The notes under the pieces were generated by a model. It was not told where the DNA came from, did not search any database, and saw only the letters and a program-made list of their open reading frames with translations. 11,161 nt of DNA. Origin: Kuafuiihalomonas sp964477875. GTDB taxonomy: Bacteria > Myxococcota > Kuafuiibacteriia > Kuafuiibacteriales > Kuafuiibacteriaceae. The number at the start of each line of letters is the position of its first letter. Positions within the stretch are counted from its first letter, which is position 1. Location: positions 1 through 11,161 of the forward strand of contig CAYZFR010000131.1 in assembly GCA_964477875.1 (NCBI GenBank). The letters are read 5' to 3'. The position numbers and the translations under genes are program-made. This document shows positions 1-6,376 of this stretch, piece by piece.

Positions 1-72
1 TGGGTGCCCGTCGAAGCCCCGGGGGCCGTCGTGGCCGCCTGGAGTCGCCTAGGGGTCGAACTACGATCCTGA
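1..72 (+). CDS. Possible 3' end of an unidentified protein (partial, left edge)
   Basis: Frame 1 is open from the first base and ends in TGA at 70-72, giving 23 residues ending in VAAWSRLGVELRS. Composition (a hydrophobic/charged amphipathic stretch) and mostly G/C third positions are compatible with a real C-terminus. The other forward frames and the minus strand look less protein-like. If real, it converges on the SPFH operon and the two stop codons overlap by about 12 bases. Too short to assign a family. The open frame over 69 bases is weak evidence in DNA this GC-rich, so this is a tentative call. Confidence 0.35.
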   Translation, partial: WVPVEAPGAVVAAWSRLGVELRS

Positions 73-939
73 CTGGACGAGCACGGTGGCGTTGTGGGGC
101 ACCACCTCGATCGGCGCATTGGAGTCGAGGAGCTTTTCGGCCTCCATCACTTCGATCACCGCGCCCAGGATCTCGGGGTCGAGGCGGGCGATGTCGTTGA
201 GGGCCCGTCCCACGACCTGAGGCCGGCGAGCGCTGGCCTCAGCCATCTTGTTGGAGACCCGCTTGGCGGTCTCGGACTTGATGAGACCGACACGGTTCTC
301 ACCGTCCTGCTTCATGGCCGAGGTCACTTGGACCAGACGCTTGACGACCTTCTCGGTGATGTTGTCGACCATCTGCCGATCGGTGAAGGCCACCTTGCGG
401 ATGTAGACGGAGCCGAGACGGTAGCCCCATCGCTCGGAGAGCGGCGACACCGTCTTCCGCACCGTGCGGCTGAGGCTGTGGCGATTCTCGAGCATTTTCT
501 CCATCTCCAGGTTGCTCAGGGCCGAGATGGTGGAGCTCGCGACGTTGGCCTCCAGCGAGCCCTCGGGGTTCGAGTTCTCAAACAGGTATTTCGTGGGATC
601 GTTGACCTGCATCTCGTACCAGATGCCAACGCCCATCGGTGTCCCCTCCTCCGAGTTGATCATCTGCTCCCGGAGGTAGCGCTGGCGCAGGCACTGGTTG
701 ACCGTCTGACGCTTGCCAAAGAACGGCACCAGGACCGCCTTGATGCCAAAGCGCTGGATGGGAAAGCGCAGGCCCGGCTCGTCCATGACCCCGAGAACCC
801 GACCGAAGAGGGTGAAGACCTGGGCCTCCCGCTCCCTGACCACGGCGTAGAGGCCAAGGGCCTTGGAGATCGCGAACAGCGCGGGGAGGACGATGGTGCC
901 GACCAGAAAACCGGCCCCGAGCTCGACCAGACCGAACAT
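61..939 (-). CDS. SPFH/Band 7 domain membrane protein, HflC-like position in operon
   Basis: Predicted 292-residue membrane-anchored SPFH (stomatin/prohibitin/flotillin/HflK-C) protein. Residues about 4-29 form one hydrophobic segment (GFLVGTIVLPALFAISKA), followed by the typical entry into the SPFH fold (YAVVREREAQVFTLFGRVLG, 31-50, then GLRFPIQRFG, 56-65). The central part carries ENRHSLSRTV and ERWGYRLGSVYIRKVAF, matching the end of the SPFH beta-domain, then an alpha-helical stretch (190-270). The longer open frame upstream is rejected: ATG at 939 overlaps the upstream gene's TGA (TGATG), with GGGAGGT about 8 bases before it, so translation is probably coupled. Such proteins form oligomeric membrane rings or microdomains and often modulate AAA proteases such as FtsH; that role is family knowledge. 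No protease lies next to it here. It is less like classical HflC than its partner is like HflK, so no symbol is given. Confidence 0.85.
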   Translation of the reverse strand: MFGLVELGAGFLVGTIVLPALFAISKALGLYAVVREREAQVFTLFGRVLGVMDEPGLRFPIQRFGIKAVLVPFFGKRQTVNQCLRQRYLREQMINSEEGTPMGVGIWYEMQVNDPTKYLFENSNPEGSLEANVASSTISALSNLEMEKMLENRHSLSRTVRKTVSPLSERWGYRLGSVYIRKVAFTDRQMVDNITEKVVKRLVQVTSAMKQDGENRVGLIKSETAKRVSNKMAEASARRPQVVGRALNDIARLDPEILGAVIEVMEAEKLLDSNAPIEVVPHNATVLVQSGS

Positions 940-2066
940 CACCGCGCACCTCCCGGTTCGACGGCCTGGATGATCCGGCGGGCCCGGCCCAGCAAGGGCA
1001 CACGCATGTTTCGCAAGTAAGCCTTCAGAGCGGCCGAGCCGCCCTCCCCTTTTATCTCGGTCAAGGTCTTGCCTAGCTCCCGCAGCGGAGCGACCTCGGC
1101 CTCGGCGTTGTTGGCGGCGATGTCGACCGCTCGGTCGCTCATCGTGATCTGCTGTTCGGCGTCGGCCCGGGCGGTGCTGATGTCGGCCGCCACCTGATTT
1201 CGGGTGCTGTTGATGGCGGACAGGGCCCGGTCGACCTCGTGGGGCGGGTCGATGGTGGTGATGAGCGCGGCGTCGAGCTCGATCCCGTAGCGACCGATGG
1301 TGCCCCGGCACTGCTGCTCCATGTACTCGTTCAGCAAGGGCAGGTTCTTTCGAAGGTCATTGATCGAGACGCCCTCCGAAAGCTCCGCCGCTGGAGAGGG
1401 AACGGCGTCCTCGAACTCCCCGCTCTCCACCGGCGGCGCAGCCAGGGTCGCGCCCCTGGGGTCGACGAAGTTGGCGATCCGCTCGCGAAGCACCGAAATG
1501 AAGAAGCCGATCACGTGCTCGAGCGGACTGTCGACTCCGAACAAGTAGGCATAGAGGTTTTGCTCGCTGACCCGGAAGCGGATCTGGCCGTTCACGCCGG
1601 TGGTCAAGTTGTCCTTCGTGACCGCTTCGACGGTGTGCTGGGTCTTGGTCGGGTCCCAGGTCACATCGACGGACTGGGTCGCGACCTTGACCTTGTGGAC
1701 CTCCTGCCACGGCCACTTGAAGTAAGGCCCCCCAGGGCCGATGACCTGCAGGCGCGGGTAGCGGTACCGCTCCTGCTCGTCCTCGTTGAGGTGGGGGTCC
1801 TCGACGAGGCCCCCGCCCGGAGCCCGCTGGGCCCGACCAAAGGTCGTGATGACCGCCCGCTCGTCGGGTCGGATGGTGTAGAAGCCGGCAGCCAGCGCTC
1901 GCCATCCGAAGACGACGAACAGCCCCGCCAGAACGCCGAGGGCGAACATGCTCCCTGGGTCGCCCACATCGGCGTGGTCCGCAAGGGGGCGACTGGACTT
2001 ATCCGGGGGACGAAACGGCGAGCGCTCAGCCTCGGGCGGCCTCGTCCTGGACGGAGCCGCCGTCAT
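939..2066 (-). CDS. SPFH/Band 7 domain membrane protein, HflK-like
   Basis: 375-residue protein of the HflK-like SPFH family. Residues 1-39 are a Pro/Arg/Ser-rich tail, 40-60 a transmembrane helix (MFALGVLAGLFVVFGW), then AAGFYTIRPDERAVITTFGR (59-78), very similar in pattern to the post-membrane start of HflK. The SPFH domain follows (PYFKWPWQEVHKVKVATQSVDV; VNGQIRFRVSEQNLYAYLFG), then IGRYGIELDAALITTIDPPHEVDRAL, the usual HflK end of domain, and an Ala/Glu-rich helical region. A Pro/Glu-rich insertion (about 202-235) splits the domain. The start is uncertain: ATG 2066 keeps an HflK-like tail but lies 17 bases from the divergent permease start and has no clear Shine-Dalgarno. ATG 1949 (336 residues) leaves a 134-base divergent intergenic region, but its GGGAG is too close to the codon. 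First gene of a two-gene operon; its TGA overlaps the next ATG. Confidence 0.85.
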   Translation of the reverse strand: MTAAPSRTRPPEAERSPFRPPDKSSRPLADHADVGDPGSMFALGVLAGLFVVFGWRALAAGFYTIRPDERAVITTFGRAQRAPGGGLVEDPHLNEDEQERYRYPRLQVIGPGGPYFKWPWQEVHKVKVATQSVDVTWDPTKTQHTVEAVTKDNLTTGVNGQIRFRVSEQNLYAYLFGVDSPLEHVIGFFISVLRERIANFVDPRGATLAAPPVESGEFEDAVPSPAAELSEGVSINDLRKNLPLLNEYMEQQCRGTIGRYGIELDAALITTIDPPHEVDRALSAINSTRNQVAADISTARADAEQQITMSDRAVDIAANNAEAEVAPLRELGKTLTEIKGEGGSAALKAYLRNMRVPLLGRARRIIQAVEPGGAR

Positions 2067-2083
2067 GGCCGAGGCTTCAGGGC

Positions 2084-2806
2084 GTGGACGAGCCCTTGCT
2101 CCGCCACCTCGCCGTGTTGGGCGCTGGCCTGGTGGCGGGGGTGGTCAACACTTTGGCCGGCGGGGGCTCGTTTCTGACCCTACCGGCGCTGATCTACTTC
2201 GGCCTTCCCGCCGACGTGGCCAACGGCACCAATCGGATCGGGGTGCTGCTTCAGAACACCGCCGCCGCGGCGGCCTTTCGCCGCCAAGGCCACGCGCTGG
2301 TGGCGTGGGGGCCCATCGTCTGGAGCTGCGTAGGCGCCGCCTTCGGCGTGGCGGCGGCGGCCCTCATCGACGCCGAGACCCTGGAGCCCATCTTCGGGGC
2401 GCTGCTCATCGGGGGCCTCCCCCTCCTCTTCGTTCGCGTCTCCGCCGGCCGCCGCGGCCCGCGCCCCGTCCTGGAAGCCCTCGGCCTGATCGGCGCCGGG
2501 TTCTATGGCGGCTTCATCCAAGCCGGGGTCGGCGTCATCCTGCTTCTCGTCCTGGTCGGCGCCCGCGGCACCCCCATCCACCAAGCCAACCCGATCAAGG
2601 TCCTCCTCGTCGCCGTCTTCACCGCCCCCGCCGTCCTCGTCTTCACCCTCCAAGACAAGATGGACTGGCTCGCCGGCACCACCCTCGCCGCCGGCACCAT
2701 GGCCGGCGCGATCCTCGGCGCCTACCTGAAAGTCCCCGCCCTCGCCATCAAGCTCTTGGTCGCCACCCTGGTCCTCCTCGCCGGCACCGACATGCTGCTG
2801 AGCTGA
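2084..2806 (+). CDS. TauE/SafE (TSUP, DUF81) family membrane permease
   Basis: 240-residue polytopic inner-membrane protein of the TSUP superfamily (COG0730), which moves small anions or organosulfur compounds such as sulfite, sulfoacetate or sulfonates. The substrate cannot be read from sequence. The family's internal duplication is visible: N-half GLVAGVVNTLAGGGSFLTLP (15-34), with A-NGTN at 46-50, and C-half AGFYGGFIQAGVGVILLL (138-155) with HQANPIK at 166-172. About seven to eight hydrophobic segments fill the rest, and length matches the family norm of about 250. GTG at 2084 is chosen because GAGG sits 9 bases upstream and it preserves the first helix; the next start in frame (GTG 2114) would cut into that helix. 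It is divergent from the SPFH operon. There is no sulfur-metabolism gene nearby to hint at substrate. Confidence 0.9.
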   Translation: MDEPLLRHLAVLGAGLVAGVVNTLAGGGSFLTLPALIYFGLPADVANGTNRIGVLLQNTAAAAAFRRQGHALVAWGPIVWSCVGAAFGVAAAALIDAETLEPIFGALLIGGLPLLFVRVSAGRRGPRPVLEALGLIGAGFYGGFIQAGVGVILLLVLVGARGTPIHQANPIKVLLVAVFTAPAVLVFTLQDKMDWLAGTTLAAGTMAGAILGAYLKVPALAIKLLVATLVLLAGTDMLLS

Positions 2807-2977
2807 GCGGTCGCGGAAGGAACGGTCCTCGGCTCGGCCAAGAGACCACGACAGCCGATGTGCCCGCGTCGGTGTCGAGGCCCCATCAGGCGGGCGGCCA
2901 GGCCCACCAGCAGTGAAGCGAGGCACCCGGGGTTCGGTCATGCCCAGACTCGGACGACAATGCTACGAAGCTCCGCG
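2807..2977. other. Intergenic region without recognisable gene
   Basis: 171 bases between the TSUP stop and the first codon of the decarboxylase remnant. I see no credible small ORF, strong hairpin with a T-run, or RNA-like structure. Short open frames on both strands here have Arg/Pro-rich shadow-type translations. A promoter for the decayed gene would have been here, but no convincing -35/-10 pair is visible. Confidence 0.4.
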
Positions 2978-3330
2978 ATGGACGCGTGGCAGCGGGCGTT
3001 GAACGAGGCGGTGGAGCGGCTGAGAGCGTGGGAGGGTCGCTGAAACGAAGTGGCGCCGCCGGCCAGATGCTCGAGCCGCCCCACCCGGTGGCCTGGGTGG
3101 CGCAAGCGGTGACCAGCCTGGTCAACCCGAACAACCACGCCCTCGATGGCGGCCCCGCCACCGCCCAGATGGAAAAGGAGGTCGTCGCCGAGCTGAAGCA
3201 GCTCTTTGGTTGGCCCGCCGATGCCCTGGGCCACCTGACCGCGGGCGGCACCATGGCCAACTTGGAGGCCCTGTGGATCGCCCGGGAGCTTCACCCGGGC
3301 CGCGGGGTCGCCTTCGGCCGCGAAGCGGCC
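2978..3330 (+). pseudogene. Truncated, frameshifted N-terminal remnant of a group II PLP-dependent decarboxylase
   Basis: Frame 1 encodes LEPPHPVAWVAQAV, then NPNNHALDGGPATAQMEKEV and GHLTAGGTMANLEALWIARE, about 3070-3300. The order HPV..., NN-A-DGGPAT-xME-EV, and G-LT-GGT-ANLEAL--ARE matches the start of the PLP fold in group II decarboxylases (PF00282; glutamate/tyrosine decarboxylase-like). The similarity stops after HPGRGVAFGREA (about 3328), directly before the stop codon of the convergent hydrolase gene. The rest of the frame to 3522 is only antisense to that gene. The PLP-binding lysine and about three quarters of the enzyme are missing. The probable true start is ATG 2978 (MDAWQRALNEAVERLRAWEG) in frame 2, which hits TGA at 3041-3043, so a -1 (or +2) frameshift around 3030-3045 separates start and body. 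High GC third positions in the remnant suggest recent decay. It cannot make an active enzyme. Confidence 0.75.
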
Positions 3331-4272
3331 TCAGGAGGCGGAGCTCGCCTTGCGCCTCTTCTTGGCCGCCACGAAGGCGAGGCCCTGGGCGTTCAGCTCC
3401 AGGTCCATGTTCAGTCGCTCCCAGGTCTCGGGCCGCTCGGCGGCGGCGCGACCGGCGAGGGCCTGTTCGAAGTGGGCCCGCAGCTTGGGCTCGATGAAAT
3501 CCTCCAGCGCGTCATCGGGTAGGTCGCTGGCGAAGGCTTCCTCCATCAGCTGCTCCGACGCGTTCAGGTGCTCGATGAGCTGCTCCGACGCGCCTTCGAG
3601 GTCCGTCACCGGCCCGAAGTGGGTGAGGTAGGCGGTGTGGGCGCCGGTGTCGACGATCCGCTTCACCGCCTCCCGGGCCAGCGGTCCGTCGAAGTCGGTG
3701 GGGCTCGTGGACGGGAAGGCGAACAGGCCCTCGTCGCAGAGGTCCGGATAGCAGAGGCCGAAAGCGTCCCCGGTGAAGATCACGCCGTCCTCTTCCACCA
3801 GGATCACGAAGTGGTGGTTGGCGTGGCCCCGGGTGTGAAGAAAGCGGAGCGTGCGGTCGGCGAAGCGCAGGGTCTCGCCGTCCTCCATCGTGCGGACCCG
3901 CTCTTTGGCGATGGGCTCGATGACGCCGTACAGCTCCTCGAAGCGCTCCTTCCCGTACACCTCGGAGGCGCTGGCGATGAGCTTGCTCGGGTCGATGGCG
4001 TGCTTGGCGGCTCGGGGGTGGGCGATCAGGGTCGCGTTGGGGCAGGCCTTCATCAAGGCGCTGCTCCCGCCCGCGTGGTCCAGGTGGACGTGGGTGATGA
4101 TGCAGTAGTCCACCGCGTCGGGGCTGAGGCCCTGGGCGTGGAGAGCCTGCAGCATCCGCGGCACCGCGTGGGCGGTGTTGTTGTCCACGAAGGCGGCCCG
4201 GCCGTTCCGGACGACCAGATACGCGGCCGCGAAGCGAGGCATGGTGTAGCCGCAGTCGATGACCTCGATCAT
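3331..4272 (-). CDS. Metallo-beta-lactamase-fold hydrolase (glyoxalase II-like)
   Basis: 313-residue soluble protein with the complete metal-ligand set of the MBL fold. THVHLDHAGG supplies HxHxDH (His61, His63, Asp65, His66), HTRGHANHH supplies His150, FTGDAFG supplies Asp169 as the bridging ligand, and LTHFGP supplies His218. It starts MIEVIDCGYTMPRFAAAYLVV, as in proteins annotated 'MBL fold metallo-hydrolase', and has no signal peptide, so it is probably cytoplasmic. Substrate is unknown: the GHANHH motif resembles glyoxalase II-type thioester hydrolases, but the C-terminal region (220-313) is not the standard glyoxalase II C-domain. It holds a 10-residue tandem duplication (ASEQL-E, 228-247) and a basic tail KKRRK (304-308). 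ATG 4272 is the only sensible start; no good Shine-Dalgarno precedes it. It is divergent from recQ and abuts the decarboxylase remnant. Confidence 0.88.
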   Translation of the reverse strand: MIEVIDCGYTMPRFAAAYLVVRNGRAAFVDNNTAHAVPRMLQALHAQGLSPDAVDYCIITHVHLDHAGGSSALMKACPNATLIAHPRAAKHAIDPSKLIASASEVYGKERFEELYGVIEPIAKERVRTMEDGETLRFADRTLRFLHTRGHANHHFVILVEEDGVIFTGDAFGLCYPDLCDEGLFAFPSTSPTDFDGPLAREAVKRIVDTGAHTAYLTHFGPVTDLEGASEQLIEHLNASEQLMEEAFASDLPDDALEDFIEPKLRAHFEQALAGRAAAERPETWERLNMDLELNAQGLAFVAAKKRRKASSAS

Positions 4273-4309
4273 GAGACGAGCTTAGGGGGCTCTGACGGCG
4301 CCCCGCACT

Positions 4310-4323
4310 GATTTTCGGAAATC
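4310..4323. promoter_or_regulatory. Short AT-rich inverted repeat in the MBL/recQ divergent spacer
   Basis: GATTT-TCGG-AAATC is a perfect 5-bp inverted repeat with a 4-base centre, in the only AT-rich patch of a 55-base spacer between two divergent genes. It ends four bases before the recQ GTG, so it could be an operator half-site pair, part of a promoter, or a small leader hairpin. No known operator consensus is matched. Low-confidence site. Confidence 0.25.
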
Positions 4324-4327
4324 CACC

Positions 4328-6376
4328 GTGGAAGCCCGGATCTTCGCGTACTACGGTGCGCTCGTGCCTCGGGAAGCGCTCCAGCGCGTCTTCGGACACG
4401 ATGAGTTCCGCGCCGGACAGGAGGAGGTGATCCGCTCGATCCTGGACGGTCGCCCGACCTTGGCCGTCATGCCGACCGGGGCCGGCAAGAGCCTCTGCTA
4501 CCAGCTCCCTGCCGTGCTGCTGGAGGGGACCACGCTGGTGGTCTCGCCTCTCATCGCGCTGATCCGAGATCAGGTCCGAAGCCTGGAGGCGAAGGGCGTG
4601 GCGGCGGCGTCCTTGACCAGCGCCGACGCCGACGGTGACCGGACCTTGCGCCGGCTGCGGGCGGGAGAGCTCGACATCCTCTACGTGGCGCCGGAGCGGT
4701 TTCGAAGTCGCCGCTTCATGGAGGCGCTGCAGGAGGCGCCGCTGGAGCTGGTGGCCATCGACGAAGCCCATTGCATCAGCCAGTGGGGCCACAACTTTCG
4801 GCCCGACTACGATCGGCTCGGTGGCTTGCTCACCGAGCTCGGCCCCAAGCGGCTCGCCGCCTTGACCGCGACCGCCACGCCTCTGGTGCGGGACGACATC
4901 GTTTCGCGTCTCGAGATGCGTCGCCCCCAAGTCGTGGTGACCGGCTTCGATCGGCCCAACCTGGAGCTGGAGGTGGTCGAGTCCAAGGGCGGCGCGGCCA
5001 AGCTGAAAGCGGTGCAAGCAGCGCTGAAGGATCTGGACGGGGCGGGCATCGTCTACGTGGCGACACGCAAGCACGCCGAGGAGGTGGCCGCCGCCTTGGC
5101 CGAAGAAGGCCTGGACGCCCGGGGCTATCACGCCGGCATCGGCGCCTCCGCCCGCCGGGACGTGGAGCTGTTCTTTGCCGAGGCCGCGCGCCCAGTGGTG
5201 GTGGCCACGACCGCCTTCGGGATGGGGGTCGACCGAGCCGACGTGCGGGCGGTGGTCCATTACCACCTCCCCTCTTCCCCCGAGGCCTACTACCAAGAGG
5301 TCGGGCGCGCGGGACGAGACGGCGAGCCGGCCCGCGGCGTCCTGATCTACGACGCCACCGACCTGCGCTACGTCCTCATGCGGGCCGACGCCGCTTGCCC
5401 CACCATCGAGACGGTGGCGGCCGCGTTCGACGCCTTTCGCGCCTCGCCTCGGGCAGCCGAGGGCCTGGACGGCTGGAGCCGGCACCTGGAGCCGGCGGTG
5501 GGCGCCTCGGCCCGGGCGGCGCTGGTCGCCCTGGACCAGGCGGGCGACATCGATCTCGAGACCGGAGAGTCGGCGGCTGAGCTCAGCGTGGACGAGGCGA
5601 TCCTCCAGGAACGGGCCAAGCGCGAGCACCAGCGCGTGGACGCGATGGTCGGCTACGTCACCCGGGCCCCTTGCCGGCGGCGCTACCTGGTCGACTACTT
5701 CGGCGACCCTCGCCGGCCCGACGCCTGCGGCATCTGTGACCGCTGCCTCGCCCCGGAGCCGGTAGAGCTGCAGGGCGACGACAAGACCCACGTCTTGATG
5801 GCGCTCTCCTGCATCGCCCGCATGCGGGGCCGCCACGGCAAGCGCCGGATCCTGGAGGTGCTGACCGGCTCCCAGGCCCAGACGGTGACCGACGTCGGCT
5901 TGCATCGGCTGTCGACCCACGGCCTGCTCGCTCACCTGGACAAGAAGGTCGTTCGCAGCTTGATCGACGCCCTCCTCCAGGCCGACCTCGCCCGCATCGT
6001 GGGCTCCAGCTATCCGCGGATCGCGATCAGCGAGCTCGGCGTCGCGGTGCTGCGGGGCGACAAGCCGGTGCTCCTCGCTCCGACCTGGACGAAGGCCGGA
6101 GGCGGGTCACGGCGTCAGACCCGGCCCACCGCCGAGCCTCCACCCGAACTCGACGCGGACCAGCAGGCCCTGCTCGAGGTCCTGCGATGCTGGCGCACCG
6201 ACACCGCCCGGCGCCTCGGCAAGCCCCCTTACGTCGTGGCTCACGACAGGCTGCTGGTCCTGATCTGCACCGAGCGCCCGACGACGATGGACGAGCTGGC
6301 CCAGCTCCCTGGGATCGGGCCCGCCAAGCTCGAGCAGTTCGGCTCCGAGATCCTGGAGAAGGTGGCGGCGGCATGA
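4328..6376 (+). CDS. recQ: ATP-dependent DNA helicase RecQ
   Basis: 682-residue full-length RecQ, a 3'-5' helicase of recombination and replication-fork repair. Helicase motifs in order: LQRVFGHDEFRAGQEEVI (motif 0, 18-35), PTGAGKS (I, Lys54), SPLIALIRDQV (Ia), IDEAHCISQWGHNFRPDY (II plus aromatic-rich loop, 144-161), LTATATP (III), GIVYVATRK (IV), VVATTAFGMGVDRAD (V, 291-305) and YYQEVGRAGRDG (VI, 321-332). The RQC zinc site is Cys449, then C-GIC-RC at Cys467, Cys470 and Cys473. A winged helix follows (about 480-578), then a Pro/Arg-rich linker (585-607) and an HRDC domain (608-682, with TMDELAQLPGIGPAKLEQFG). The aromatic-rich loop has Asn where Asp is common (GHNFRP). GTG 4328 has a weak GGA 8 bases upstream; GTG 4364 is a shorter alternative that also keeps all motifs. 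The stop overlaps the next start. Confidence 0.96.
   Translation: MEARIFAYYGALVPREALQRVFGHDEFRAGQEEVIRSILDGRPTLAVMPTGAGKSLCYQLPAVLLEGTTLVVSPLIALIRDQVRSLEAKGVAAASLTSADADGDRTLRRLRAGELDILYVAPERFRSRRFMEALQEAPLELVAIDEAHCISQWGHNFRPDYDRLGGLLTELGPKRLAALTATATPLVRDDIVSRLEMRRPQVVVTGFDRPNLELEVVESKGGAAKLKAVQAALKDLDGAGIVYVATRKHAEEVAAALAEEGLDARGYHAGIGASARRDVELFFAEAARPVVVATTAFGMGVDRADVRAVVHYHLPSSPEAYYQEVGRAGRDGEPARGVLIYDATDLRYVLMRADAACPTIETVAAAFDAFRASPRAAEGLDGWSRHLEPAVGASARAALVALDQAGDIDLETGESAAELSVDEAILQERAKREHQRVDAMVGYVTRAPCRRRYLVDYFGDPRRPDACGICDRCLAPEPVELQGDDKTHVLMALSCIARMRGRHGKRRILEVLTGSQAQTVTDVGLHRLSTHGLLAHLDKKVVRSLIDALLQADLARIVGSSYPRIAISELGVAVLRGDKPVLLAPTWTKAGGGSRRQTRPTAEPPPELDADQQALLEVLRCWRTDTARRLGKPPYVVAHDRLLVLICTERPTTMDELAQLPGIGPAKLEQFGSEILEKVAAA

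Noticed and set aside
50..60. TAGGGGTCGAA at the left edge matching 10948-10958
   Set aside because: An 11-base match is expected by chance several times in a window this size, and the flanks do not match the repeat.
940..1311. N-terminal extension of the second SPFH gene
   Set aside because: The extra 124 residues are Arg/His/Pro-rich and overlap the C-terminus of the first SPFH gene; the ATG at 939 has a good Shine-Dalgarno and a TGATG overlap.
1948..2916. 322-residue + strand frame over the TSUP gene and beyond
   Set aside because: Mostly Arg/Pro/His low complexity; the TSUP permease in another frame explains the region.
3331..3522. Continuation of the decarboxylase remnant frame
   Set aside because: After residue GREA the frame is purely antisense to the MBL C-terminus and shows no decarboxylase motif.
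3512..5935. 807-residue open frame on the minus strand across recQ and the MBL gene
   Set aside because: It runs antisense to RecQ and then through a wrong frame of the MBL gene, giving Arg/Pro-rich repeats; both underlying genes have intact catalytic motifs in other frames.
6187..6372. Longer start for the YheT-type hydrolase
   Set aside because: It lies inside the RecQ HRDC domain coding sequence, and its translation is Arg-rich; ATG 6373 begins directly before the family's N-terminal motif.
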